A DNA stretch of 64,000 nt from Chondrosia reniformis (taxonomy: Eukaryota > Porifera > Demospongiae > Chondrillida > Chondrillidae): the NCBI GenBank assembly GCA_947172415.1, contig OX359194.1, positions 7,136,401 to 7,200,400 of the forward strand, written 5' to 3'. Below the pieces are notes generated by a model. That model was not told where the DNA came from. It did not search any database and saw nothing but the letters and a program-made list of their open reading frames with translations. The translations under genes and the position numbers were made by a program. Below, in pieces: positions 12,967-24,733 of the stretch (positions within the stretch are counted from its first letter, which is position 1; every line of letters starts with the position of its first letter).

Positions 12967-13330
12967 CTGGATATGAAGCTAATGCTTTGTGTCAGCATTC
13001 AGAGACATCTATACAGCATGTCCAATGAAGTTTTGAAATTTTGATGAAACTTAAAATTTGCCCTATCTCTCTCCATACATTAACTTTGTATACCAGAATT
13101 TAATGTACATTGAGAGCTGTAACTCTATCAAAAGTAAAGATATGAAGCTAATGCTTTGTGTCAGCATTCACAGACATCTATAGAGAATATCCAATGAGGT
13201 TTTGAAATTTTGATGGAACTCCTATCTCTCACCGTATATATGTACGTATATAAAGAGTATATCCTACAATATATAAAGAAAAACATTTTTAGAGCTACAT
13301 TTGCTTTAAAAACACATTCTCTCTTGAGTT
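12967..13330. repeat. Satellite monomers at array edge, about 169-bp period
   Basis: gatatgaagctaatgcttt recurs at about 12970 and 13139, a 169-bp period. Sequence in between matches the satellite family that fills 15290-24525. This is the proximal edge of the array, almost touching the TMPPE start codon. Confidence 0.85.
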
Positions 13331-13769
13331 AGGAATTATATAGACGAGTACGGCCGCCAATTAGCTATAGCCAGTTGAAATATCGATCATAGACGTATGC
13401 ATTAATATCGTACAGCCGATAAATATCGGAACTCGCACTAACTCTAGTTTTCTGTATCATGAAAAGTCGCTCTCCTCCCTCAACCAAGCCACATACAGGC
13501 TTTTATCCATTTTCCACAGTGGTGAGATGTAATGAAAATACTGCGTATGTGTGTAAAATTGCTTGGAACGATTCACTGGTCTGGAATTAAAGTGGAATAA
13601 ATTGACGATTTCTCGAAAATAATTGGGAGCAGAAAAGTCGTTCTCCTCGGCCCATCAAGACACTTACAGGATTTTTTTCCGCTTTCCCCAGTTTTCAGAT
13701 GAACCACTTATACTGCCTATGTCTTTAAATTTGCTTGGAACAATTCACTGATCTGGAAATAACGAGAAA
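13331..13769. repeat. Diverged tandem pair inside satellite region
   Basis: Two copies of a roughly 175-bp unit, starting near 13458 (aaaagtcgctctcctcc) and 13631 (aaaagtcgttctcctcg), share cttggaac.attcactg.tctgga at their ends. They are unlike the 169-bp monomer. No gene was seen. Confidence 0.65.
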
Positions 13770-13988
13770 TATATAAAAAAAGCCCCAACCACAACCGTTT
13801 TCTTTGGACAAAACTTCATATAAATAGAAGCGAAAAACCTTATATAGTAGGCCTACCTGGACACATCTCTATGGTGGTTGCGGTTCCCATAGGGGTTGGT
13901 AGCGCTTAGACTCTGAAGCTGTCTCCTAATCGGTTGGTGCCATAGAGACGTGCTCACCAATAATCCGGATTTCGGGGGGGTTCCACGT

Positions 13989-14868
13989 AGTCTGATGAAA
14001 TCAGACCCAAAACTTACGCAATACTTGCTCCAGTAAGGGTCTGACAACTTACGGCCGGTTTGCTGTTGCACGGTCGCAATTAACACCGACCATTCTGTGG
14101 TCAAACACCTTCCATATTTGGTAATTGGAATGTAAACATTGCCGTCCTTATTAGTAATTAACAAGTGTGTAAAGTACAAGACTAAAAATGGCAGTCCACT
14201 CAAGTTATATATAGAAGAAATCCGCGCAGCAAAATCCTTTCTGTTGTGGCTTCAATGGATGGTTTGTCCTTCCACTATCACTGAAGAGATCTGCTTGACT
14301 TAGCAGCTGTGAAGCTTTTCGAATGTCTGGAGACAAATCAGGCGACTTGAGAATATCCAGAATACGCCCAGTCCGCAAGATGGTGTTTTCTGTCAAGTTT
14401 GAACCAGCCTCTGATAGGTATTTCTTCAAATCTCTGTATATTAACTTAAGTCGATTTGCAGCAGTTTTGATGACCACTATAGCCCTGGAACACACAAGTC
14501 GCCTGACTTGTCTCCAGACATTCGAAAAGCTTCACAGCTGCTAAGTCAAGCAGATCTCTTCAGTGATAGTGGAAGGACAAACCATCCATTGAAGCCACAA
14601 CAGAAAGGATTTTGCTGCGCGGATTTCTTCTATATATAACTTGAGTGGACTGCCATTTTTAGTCTTGTACTTTACACACTTGTTAATTATTAATAAGGAC
14701 GGCAATGTTTACATTCCAATTACCAAATATGGAAGGTGTTTGACCACAGAATGGTCGGTGTTAATTGCGACCGTGCAACAGCAAACCGGCCGTAAGTTGT
14801 CAGACCCTTACTGGAGCAAGTATTGCGTAAGTTTTGGGTCTGATTTCATCAGACTAGGTTCCACGTAA
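13989..14868. mobile_element. Large palindromic (fold-back) insertion
   Basis: The left arm (about 13989-14358) and right arm (about 14490-14866) are near-perfect inverted complements of about 370 bp, separated by a loop of roughly 130 bp. The ends read gtctgatgaaatcagac and gtctgatttcatcagac. The insertion is flanked on both sides by ggttccacgta, which looks like a target-site duplication. The same 'cgttccacgta' type site is uninterrupted in the two related copies at 20.9 and 23.1 kb. Both arms encode the same peptide in opposite directions (for example GRKLSDPYWSKYCVSFGSD), so the arms were probably coding or derived from a coding element. I do not recognise the family. Confidence 0.8.
13990..14495 (-). 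pseudogene. Possible transposon-derived reading frames in fold-back insertion
   Basis: Two adjacent minus-strand frames lie in the loop plus left arm. The first (14205-14495) reads MCSRAIVVIKTAANRLKL and ends at CCADFFYI. The second (ending 14203) reads into SGLPFLVLYFTHLL and KYGRCLTTEWSVLIATV. The right arm (14641-14868) repeats the second peptide on the plus strand with one substitution (T to I). The frames may be one protein split by a stop or small intron. No known transposase motif was recognised. Confidence 0.35.
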
Positions 14869-15289
14869 GTGGGATTGGCATCTGATATCTTTAAGGATTC
14901 ATATCAGTCGGCCATATCGAGAAGAACTGGTTCTTCTCACGCAAGTGAGACCCAATGCTCAACTCGGCAGTAATTTGTTTCGGCAGATTCTGAACGTTAC
15001 CAACGATCCCGGCCTATGAGCGTCGTGGATGGTAGCGTTCGGTATGGTCCAACTTTTTTTCTTTAGAGTTTCGTTGGCTGTCGATTGACGAAATTTCACT
15101 TTAACGAGATCCATATATTATATATGGATAGATAGTACTTCAATAACAATCAAGTACTACACAGTGCATATCCCTACGTATAAAAATCGAGATTTTCAGA
15201 TATAGTATGGAAATTTGCCTTTATTATATGTAGCTACCTGCTAACAGTCGGCCATATATAGTATTACGCAATTTTCTCTAACATACAGG

Positions 15290-18200
15290 TAGTTCTATAA
15301 CTCTATCAAATGGACATATATGAAGCTGTGACTTTGTGTCAGCATTCACAGACATAGCATAAGCATGATCAATCAGTTTTTGAAATTTTGATGGAACTTA
15401 AAATTTGCCCTATCTCTCTCTATACATTAACTTTAATTGGTATACAAGAATTTAATGTACATTGAGGGCTGTAACTCTATCAAAAGTAAAGATATGAAGC
15501 TAATGCTTTGTGTCAGCATTCAGAGACATCTATACAGCATGTCCAATGAGGTTTTGAAATTTTGATGGAACTTAAAATTTGCCCTATCTCTCTCTATACA
15601 TTAACTTTGTATACCAGAATTTAATGTACATTGAGGGCTGTAACTCTATCAAATGGACATATATGAAGCTATGACTTTGTGTCAGCATTCACAGACATAG
15701 ATTAAGTATGATCAATGAGTTTTTGAAATTTTGATGGAACTTAAAATTTGCCCTATCTCTCTCTATACATTAACTTTAATTTGTATACAAGAATTTAATG
15801 TACATTGAGGGCTGTAACTTTATCAAAAGTAAAGATATGAAGCTAATGCTTTGTGTCAGCATTCAGAGACATCTATACAGCATGTCCAATGAGATTTTGA
15901 AATTTTGATGAAACTTAAAATTTGCCCTATCTCTCACAATACATTAAATTTCTATACAAGAATCTAATGTACATTTAGTGCAATAACTCAATTGGAAAGA
16001 TGTGAAGCTGAAACTTCTTGTCAGCATTCACAGACATCCTTAAAGCATATCCAAAGAGTTTTACAAATTTTGATGTTCACTCATATTTGTCCTATCTCTC
16101 ACCATACATTAAATTTGTATAGCAGAATCTAATGTACATTTAGTGCAATAACTCTGTCAATTGGAAAGATGTGAAGCTGAAACTTGTTGTCAGCATTCAC
16201 AGCTATCCTTAAAGCATATCCAAAGAGTTTTACAAATTTTGATGTTCACTCATATTTGCCCTATATCTCACAATACATTAAATTTGTATAGCAGAACCTA
16301 ATGTACATTTAGTGCTGTAACTCTGTCAATTGGAAAGATGTGAAGCTGAACCTTGCTACCAGCATTCACAGACATACATAAAGCATATCCAAAGAGTTTA
16401 ACAAATTTTGATGTTCACTCATACATTTGTCCTATCTCCCACCATACATTAAATTTGTATAGCAGAATCTAATGTACATTTAGTTCAATAACTCTGTCAA
16501 TTGGAAAGATGTGGAGCTGAAACTTGTTGTCAGCATTCACAGACATCCTTAAAGCATATCCAAAGAGTTTTGCAAATTTTGATGTTCACTCATATTTGCC
16601 CTATCTCTCACCATACATTAAATTTGTATACAAGAATCTAATGTACATTTAGTGCTGTAACTCTGTCAATTGGAAAGATGTGAAGCTGAAACTTGTTGTC
16701 AGCATTCACAGACATACATAAAGCATATTCAAAGAGTTTTACAAATTTTGATGTTCACTCATATTTGCCCTATCTCTCACCATACGTATATTAAATTTGT
16801 ATAGCAGAATCTAATGTACATTTAGTGCTGTAACTCTGTCAATTGGAAAGATGTGAAGCTGAAACTTGCTGTCAGCATTCACAGACATCCATAAAACATA
16901 TCCAAAGAGTGTTACAATTTTTGATGTTCACTCATATTTGCCCTATCTCTCACCATACATTAAATTTGTATACAAGAATCTAATGTACATTTAGTGCTGT
17001 AACTCTGTCAATTGGAAAGATATGAAGCTAATGCTTTGTGTCAGCATTCAGAGACATCTATACAGTATGTCCAATGAGATTTTGAAATTTTGATGGAACT
17101 TAAAATTTGCCCTATCTCTCTCTATACATTAACTTTGTATACCAGAATTTAATGTACATTGAGGGCTGTAACTCTATCAAATGGACATATATGAAGCTGT
17201 GACTTTCTGTCAGCATTCACAGACATAGATTAAGTATGATCAATCAGTTTTTGAAATTTTGATGGAACTTAAAATTTGCCCTATCTCTCTCTATACATTA
17301 ACTTTAATTTGTATACAAGAATTTAATGTACATTGAGGGCTGTAACTTTATCAGAAGTAAAGATATGAAGCTAATGCTTTGTGTCAGCATTCAGAGACAT
17401 CTATACAGCATGTCCAATGAGATTTTGAAATTTTGATGAAACTTAAAATTTGCCCTATCTCTCACAATACATTAAATTTCTATACAAGAATCTAATGTAC
17501 ATTTAGTGCAATAACTCTATTGGAAAGATGTGAAGCTGAAACTTCTTGTCAGCATTCACAGACATCCTTAAAGCATATCCAAAGAGTTTTACAAATTTTG
17601 ATGTTCACTCATATTTGTCCTATCTCTCACCATACATTAAATTTGTATAGCAGAATCTAATGTACATTTAGTTCAATAACTCTGTCAATTGGAAAGATGT
17701 GAAGCTGAACCTTGCTACCAGCATTCACAGACATACATAAAGCATATCCAAAGAGTTTAACAAATTTTGATGTTCACTCATATATTTGTCCTATCTCCCA
17801 CCATACATTAAATTTGTATAGCAGAATCTAATGTACATTTAGTTCAATAACTCTGTCAATTGGAAAGATGTGGAGCTGAAACTTGTTGTCAGCATTCACA
17901 GACATCCTTAAAGCATATCCAAAGAGTTTTGCAAATTTTGATGTTCACTTATATTTGCCCTATCTCTCACCATACATTAAATTTGTATACAAGAATCTAA
18001 TGTACATTTAGTGCTGTAACTCTGTCAATTGGAAAGATATGAAGCTAATGCTTTGTGTCAGCATTCAGAGACATCTATACAGTATGTCCAATGAGATTTT
18101 GAAATTTTGATGGAACTTAAAATTTGCCCTATCTCTCTCTATACATTAACTTTGTATACCAGAATTTAATGTACATTGAGGGCTGTAACTCTATCAAATG

Positions 18201-20575
18201 GACATATATGAAGCTGTGACTTTCTGTCAGCATTCACAGACATAGATTAAGTATGATCAATCAGTTTTTGAAATTTTGATGGAACTTAAAATTTGCCCTA
18301 TCTCTCTCTATACATTAACTTTAATTTGTATACAAGAATTTAATGTACATTGAGGGCTGTAACTTTATCAGAAGTAAAGATATGAAGCTAATGCTTTGTG
18401 TCAGCATTCAGAGACATCTATACAGCATGTCCAATGAGATTTTGAAATTTTGATGAAACTTAAAATTTGCCCTATCTCTCACAATACATTAAATTTCTAT
18501 ACAAGAATCTAATGTACATTTAGTGCAATAACTCTATTGGAAAGATGTGAAGCTGAAACTTCTTGTCAGCATTCACAGACATCCTTAAAGCATATCCAAA
18601 GAGTTTTACAAATTTTGATGTTCACTCATATTTGTCCTATCTCTCACCATACATTAAATTTGTATAGCAGAATCTAATGTACATTTAGTTCAATAACTCT
18701 GTCAATTGGAAAGATGTGGAGCTGAAACTTGTTGTCAGCATTCACAGACATCCTTAAAGCATATCCAAAGAGTTTTGCAAATTTTGATGTTCACTCATAT
18801 TTGCCCTATATCTCACAATACATTAAATTTGTATAGCAGAACCTAATGTACATTTAGTGCTGTAACTCTGTCAATTGGAAAGATGTGAAGCTGAACCTTG
18901 CTACCAGCATTCACAGACATACATAAAGCATATCCAAAGAGTTTAACAAATTTTGATGTTCACTCATACATTTGTCCTATCTCCCACCATACATTAAATT
19001 TGTATAGCAGAATCTAATGTACATTTAGTGCTGTAACTCTGTCAATTGGAAAGATGTGAAGCTGAACCTTGCTACCAGCATTCACAGACATACATAAAGC
19101 ATATCCAAAGAGTTTAACAAATTTTGATGTTCACTCATACATTTGTCCTATCTCCCACCATACATTAAATTTGTATAGCAGAATCTAATGTACATTTAGT
19201 GCTGTAACTCTGTCAATTGGAAAGATGTGAAGCTGAAACTTCCTGTCAGCATTCACAGCTATCCTTAAAGCATATCCAAAGAGTTTAGCAAATTTTGATG
19301 TTCACTCATATTTGCCCTATATCTCACCATACATTAAATTTGTATACAAGAATCTAATGTACATTTAGTGCTGTAACTCTGTCAATTGGAAAGATGTGAA
19401 GCTGAAACTTCCTGTCAGCATTCACAACTATCCTTAAAGCATATCCAAAGAGATTTGCAAATTTTGATGTTCACTCATATTTGCCCTATCTCTCACCATA
19501 CATTAAATTTGTATAGCAGAATCTAATGTACATTTAGTGCTGTAACTCTGTCAATTAGAAAGATGTGAAGCTGAAACTTGGTGTTAGCATTCACAGACAT
19601 ACATAAAGCATATCCAAAGAGTTTTACAAATTTTGATGTTCACTCATATTTGCCCTATCTCTCACCATACATTAAATTTGTATGCAAGAATCTAATGTAC
19701 ATTTAGTGCTGTAACTCTGTCAATTGGAAAGATGTGAAGCTGAAACTTGTTTTCAGCATTCACAGCTATCCTTAAAGCATATCCAAAGAGTTTTACAAAT
19801 TTTGATGTTCACTCATATTTGCCCTATATCTCACAATACATTAAATTTGTATAGCAGAATCTAATGTACATTTAGTGCTGTAACTCTCTCAATTGGAAAG
19901 CTATGAAGCTGAAACTTGTTGTCAGCATTCACAACTATCCATAAAACATACCCAAAGAGATTTGCAAATTTTGATGTTCACTCATATTTGCCCTATCTCT
20001 CACCATACATTAAATTTGTATAGCAGAATCTAATGTACATTTAGTGCTGTAACTCTGTCAATTAGAAAGATGTGAAGCTGAAACTTGGTGTTAGCATTCA
20101 CAGACATACATAAAGCATATCCAAAGAGTTTTACAAATTTTGATGTTCACTCATATTTGCCCTATCTCTCACCATACATTAAATTTGTATGCAAGAATCT
20201 AATGTACATTTAGTGCTGTAACTCTGTCAATTGGAAAGATGTGAAGCTGAAACTTGTTTTCAGCATTCACAGCTATCCTTAAAGCATATCCAAAGAGTTT
20301 TGCAAATTTTGATGTTCACTCATATTTGCCCTATCTCTCACCATACTTTAAATTTGTATAGCAGAATCTGATCTACATTTAGTGCTGTAACTCTGTCAAT
20401 TGGAAAGCTATGAAGCTGAAACTTGTTGTCAGCATTCACAGACATCCATAAAACATATCCAAAGAGTTTTGCAAATTTTGATGTTCACTCATATTTGCCC
20501 TATATCTCACCATACTTTAAATTTGTATACAAGAATCTAATCTACATTTAGTGCCGTAACTCTGTCAATTGGAAA
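15290..20575. repeat. Main satellite array, about 169-bp monomers
   Basis: About thirty head-to-tail monomers. Spacing of ttggaaagatgtgaagctg is 169, 171, 169 and 173 bp in the stretch 16161-16843. Each monomer contains caatacattaaatttgtat-like, aatctaatgtacattta and ttttgatgttcactcat-like blocks. Two subfamilies are visible: one with gcattcacagacatcctta and attttgatgttcactca, the other with gctaatgctttgtgtcag and ttttgatggaacttaaaa. They alternate in a higher-order pattern in which a block starting near 17021 recurs near 18039 (about 1,018 bp, six monomers). No gene lies in it. Confidence 0.93.
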
Positions 20576-21310
20576 GATATGAAGCTGAAACCTCCTGGCT
20601 GTATGCACATATAGCTATACAGTATATCCTGCTAGTTTTGTAAAATTTCAAAAAAGGATACCCGAGTTACTGCAGATCCAAAAATACCCTATTCTAAAGT
20701 ATTGAAGATTCGCCAACCACAAGCGTTTTCATAGGCAATTACTTTATTTAAATAGAAGATAAAACCTTATAATAGTAGGCCTACCTGGACACATCTCTAT
20801 GGTGGTTGCGGTTCCCATAGAGGTTGGTAGCGCTTAGACTCTGAAGCTGTCTCCTAATCGGTTGGTGCCATAGAGACGTGCTCACCAATAATCCGGATTT
20901 CGGGGGGGTTCCACGTAATGTGGGATTGGCATCTGATATCTTAGGATTCATATGAGTCGGCCATATCGAGAAGAACTGGTTCTTCTCACGCAAGTGACAC
21001 CCAAAGCTCAACTCGGCAGAGCGTTACCACCGATCCCGGCCTCTGAGCGTCGTGGATGGTAGCGTTCGGTATGGTCCAATTTTTTTCCTTTGGAGTTTCT
21101 TTAGCAGTCGATTGGCGATTTTTCACTTTAGCGACATCCATATATTATAATATGGACAGATACTACTTCAAAACAATCAAGTATTACAGAGTGAATATCC
21201 ATGTGCATTAAAATCTTTAAAAGCGTTCTCGTCATTCAAAATATACATATAAAAGTACCGTATTTTCAATATTCCCTTCTCTAGGTCGGCCATTTATATT
21301 ATTACGAAAC
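20575..21310. mobile_element. Satellite-embedded element, copy 2
   Basis: Begins where the satellite breaks at aaacctcctggctgtatgc and ends before actcccgtacattaaattt, where the satellite resumes. It is nearly identical to copy 3 because both lie in a 2.17-kb duplicated block. It contains the uninterrupted site that carries the palindromic insertion in copy 1. A 76-codon minus-strand frame (20781-21011) is present but has no recognisable domain. Confidence 0.75.
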
Positions 21311-22745
21311 TCCCGTACATTAAATTTCTATACAAGAATCTAATGTACATTTAGTGCAATAACTCTGTCAATTTGAAAGATGTGAAGCTGAAACTTCTTG
21401 TCAACATTCACAGACATACATAAAGCATATCCAAAGAGTTTTACAAATTTTGATGTTCACTCATATATTTGTCCTATCTCCCACCATACGTACATTAAAT
21501 TTCTATAGCAGAATCTAATGTACATTTAGTTCAATAACTCTGTCAATTGGAAAGATGTGGAGCTGAAACTTGTTGTCAGCATTCACAGACATCCTTAAAG
21601 CATATCCAAAGAGTTTTACAAATTTTGATGTTCACTCATATTTGCCCTATCTCTCACCATACGTATATTAAATTTGTATAGCAGAATCTAATGTACATTT
21701 AGTGCTGTAACTCTGTCAATTGGAAAGATGTGAAGCTGAAACTTGTTGTCAGCATTCACAGCTATCCTTAAAGCATATCCAAAGAGTTTAGCAAATTTTG
21801 ATGTTCACTCATATTTGCCCTATATCTCACCATACATTAAATTTGTATACAAGAATCTAATGTACATTTAGTGCTGTAACTCTGTCAATTGGAAAGATGT
21901 GAAGCTGAAACTTGTTTTCAGCATTCACAGCTATCCTTAAAGCATATCCAAAGAGTTTTACAAATTTTGATGTTCACTCATATTTGCCCTATCTCTCACC
22001 ATACATTAAATTTGTATGCAAGAATCTAATGTACATTTAGTGCAATAACTCTGTCAATTGGAAAGATATGGAGCTGAAACTTGGTGTTAGCATTCACAGA
22101 CATACATAAAGCATATCCAAAGAGTGTTACAAATTTTGATGTTCACTCATATTTGCCCTATCTCTCACCATACGTATATTAAATTTGTATGCAAGAATCT
22201 AATGTACATTTAGTGCTGTAACTCTGTCAATTGGAAAGATGTGAAGCTGAAACTTGTTGTCAGCATTCACAGCTATCCTTAAAGCATATCCAAAGAGTTT
22301 TACAAATTTTGATGTTCACTCATATTTGCCCTATCTCTCACCATACATTAAATTTGTATGCAAGAATCTAATGTACATTTAGTGCAATAACTCTGTCAAT
22401 TGGAAAGATATGGAGCTGAAACTTGGTGTTAGCATTCACAGACATACATAAAGCATATCCAAAGAGTGTTACAAATTTTGATGTTCACTCATATTTGCCC
22501 TATCTCTCACCATACGTATATTAAATTTGTATGCAAGAATCTAATGTACATTTAGTGCTGTAACTCTGTCAATTGGAAAGATGTGAAGCTGAAACTTGTT
22601 GTCAGCATTCACAGACATCCATAAAACATATCCAAAGAGTTTTGCAAATTTTGATGTTCACTCATATTTGCCCTATATCTCACCATACTTTAAATTTGTA
22701 TACAAGAATCTAATCTACATTTAGTGCCGTAACTCTGTCAATTGG
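21310..22745. repeat. Satellite array segment between element copies 2 and 3
   Basis: Same roughly 169-bp monomers as the main array. Together with the neighbouring element it forms one unit of a 2.17-kb higher-order repeat. A two-monomer block is also locally repeated (tatggagctgaaacttggtg at about 22067 and 22407). Confidence 0.9.
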
Positions 22746-23485
22746 AAAGATATGAAGCTGAAACCTCCTGGCTGTATGCACATATAGCTATACAGTATAT
22801 CCTGCTAGTTTTGTAAAATTTCAAAAAAGGATACCCGAGTTACTGCAGATCCAAAAATACCCTATTCTAAAGTATTGAAGATTCGCCAACCACAAGCGTT
22901 TTCATAGGCAATTACTTTATTTAAATAGAAGATAAAACCTTATAATAGTAGGCCTACCTGGACACATCTCTATGGTGGTTGCGGTTCCCATAGAGGTTGG
23001 TAGCGCTTAGACTCTGAAGCTGTCTCCTAATCGGTTGGTGCCATAGAGACGTGCTCACCAATAATCCGGATTTCGGGGGGGTTCCACGTAATGTGGGATT
23101 GGCATCTGATATCTTAGGATTCATATGAGTCGGCCATATCGAGAAGAACTGGTTCTTCTCACGCAAGTGACACCCAAAGCTCAACTCGGCAGAGCGTTAC
23201 CACCGATCCCGGCCTCTGAGCGTCGTGGATGGTAGCGTTCGGTATGGTCCAATTTTTTTCCTTTGGAGTTTCTTTAGCAGTGATTGGCGATTTTTCACTT
23301 TAGCGACATCCATATATTATAATATGGACAGATACTACTTCAAAACAATCAAGTATTACAGAGTGAATATCCATGTGTATTAAAATCTTTAAAAGCGTTC
23401 TCGTCATTCAAAATATACATATAAAAGTACCGTATTTTCAATATTCCCTTCTCTAGGTCGGCCATTTATATTATTACGAAACTCC
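22745..23485. mobile_element. Satellite-embedded element, copy 3
   Basis: Copy of 20575-21310 offset by about 2,172 bp, with only a few differences (for example a 1-bp deletion near 23281, 'cagtgattgg' against 'cagtcgattgg'). The near identity points to recent segmental duplication with the adjacent satellite, not independent insertion. Confidence 0.78.
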
Positions 23486-24525
23486 CGTACATTAAATTTC
23501 TATACAAGAAACTAATGTACATTTAGTGCAATAACTCTGTCAATTTGAAAGATGTGAAGCTGAAACTTCTTGTCAACATTCACAGACATACATAAAGCAT
23601 ATCCAAAGAGTTTTACAAATTTTGATGTTCACTCATATATTTGTCCTATCTCCCACCATACATTAAATTTCTATAGCAGAATCTAATGTACATTTAGTTC
23701 AATAACTCTGTCAATTGGAAAGATGTGGAGCTGAAACTTGTTGTCAGCATTCACAGACATCCTTAAAGCATATCCAAAGAGTTTTACAAATTTTGATGTT
23801 CACTCATATTTGCCCTATCTCTCACCATACATTAAATTTGTATACAAGAATCTAATGTACATTTAGTGCTGTAACTCTGTCAATTGGAAAGATATGAAGC
23901 TAATGCTTTGTGTCAGCATTCAGAGACATCTATACAGTATGTCCAATGAGATTTTGAAATTTTGATGGAACTTAAAATTTGCCCTATCTCTCTCTATACA
24001 TTAACTTTGTATACCAGAATTTAATGTACATTGAGGGCTGTAACTCTATCAAATGGACATATATGAAGCTGTGACTTTGTGTCAGCATTCACAGACATAG
24101 ATTAAGTATGATCAATGAGTTTTTGAAATTTTGATGGAACTTAAAATTTGCCCTATCTCTCTCTATACATTAACTTTAATTTGTATACAAGAATTTAATG
24201 TACATTGAGGGCTGTAACTTTATCAAAAGTAAAGATATGAAGCTAATGCTTTGTGTCAGCATTCAGAGACATCTATACAGCATTTCCAATGAGGTTTTGA
24301 AATTTTGATGGAAATTAAAATTTGCCCTATCTCTCTCTATACATTAACTTTGTATACCAGAATTTAATGTACATTGAGGGCTGTAACTCTATCAAAAGTA
24401 AAGATATGAAGCTAATGGTTTGTGTCAGCATTCAGAGACATCTATACAGTATGTCCAATGAGGTTTTGAAATTTTGATGGAACTTAAAATTTGCCCTATC
24501 TCTCTCTATACATTAACTTTAATTT
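23485..24525. repeat. Distal satellite segment
   Basis: About six monomers. The first are of the ttgatgttcactcat type and the later ones of the gctaatgctttgtgtcag type, the same subfamily as at the proximal edge near TMPPE. The array ends abruptly in ctttaatttgtgagttg at about 24525. Confidence 0.9.
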
Positions 24526-24648
24526 GTGAGTTGTTGCGATTGCAGGCTAACCACTAGAGGAATAGGGAGTCCAAGCTGAAGCAATTCGCTGTAGGAACTA
24601 TTGAGCGTGAGAGCTGAAGGCAAGCGCGTTTCTGCCATATTTTATTTT

Positions 24649-24653
<5 letters not shown>
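24526..24653. other. Unique spacer between satellite and microsatellite
   Basis: Non-repetitive sequence of about 130 bp (gcaggctaaccactagagg and onward). No gene or RNA fold was convincing. Confidence 0.5.

Positions 24654-24729
<76 letters not shown>
24650..24729. repeat. (AAT)n microsatellite
   Basis: About 26 uninterrupted AAT units directly before the TMPPE-derived fragment. A likely length-variable locus. Confidence 0.95.

Positions 24730-24733
<4 letters not shown>

Larger units (their letters stand above)
13770..15255. mobile_element. Satellite-embedded element, copy 1 (carries a palindromic insertion)
   Basis: The flanks (13855-13988 and 14869-15090) match copies at about 20575-21310 and 22745-23485, including acctggacacatctctatgg and cgtcgtggatggtagcgttc. 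Copy 1 is more diverged than the other two and is split by the palindromic insertion at 13989-14868. The nature of the element is unknown. It has small hairpins (ctctatgg pairing with ccatagag) and a 76-codon reading frame on the minus strand that is intact only in the other two copies. Confidence 0.7.

Noticed and set aside
13889..14868. Retroviral or LTR element
   Set aside because: No reverse transcriptase, protease or integrase motif, no LTR pair; structure is a palindrome.
20781..21011. 76-codon minus-strand frame in the satellite-embedded element, identical at 22954-23184
   Set aside because: The two copies are identical because of the recent 2.17-kb duplication, not selection. Copy 1 does not keep the frame and no domain is visible.
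20795..21085. Possible snRNA or spliced-leader-like RNA (acctgg near the start, small hairpins, T-run near the end)
   Set aside because: The T-run is followed by CC rather than a proper Sm site, and the order of stems does not match U1 or any SL RNA I know.
21000..21085. 5S-rRNA- or tRNA-like promoter boxes in the element end (accataccgaacgc on the minus strand)
   Set aside because: Only short similarity; A, IE and C boxes of 5S, and the tRNA B box, are not in place.
12967..24525. CRISPR-like array
   Set aside because: Repeats are about 169 bp, contiguous, without unique spacers, and the genome is eukaryotic.
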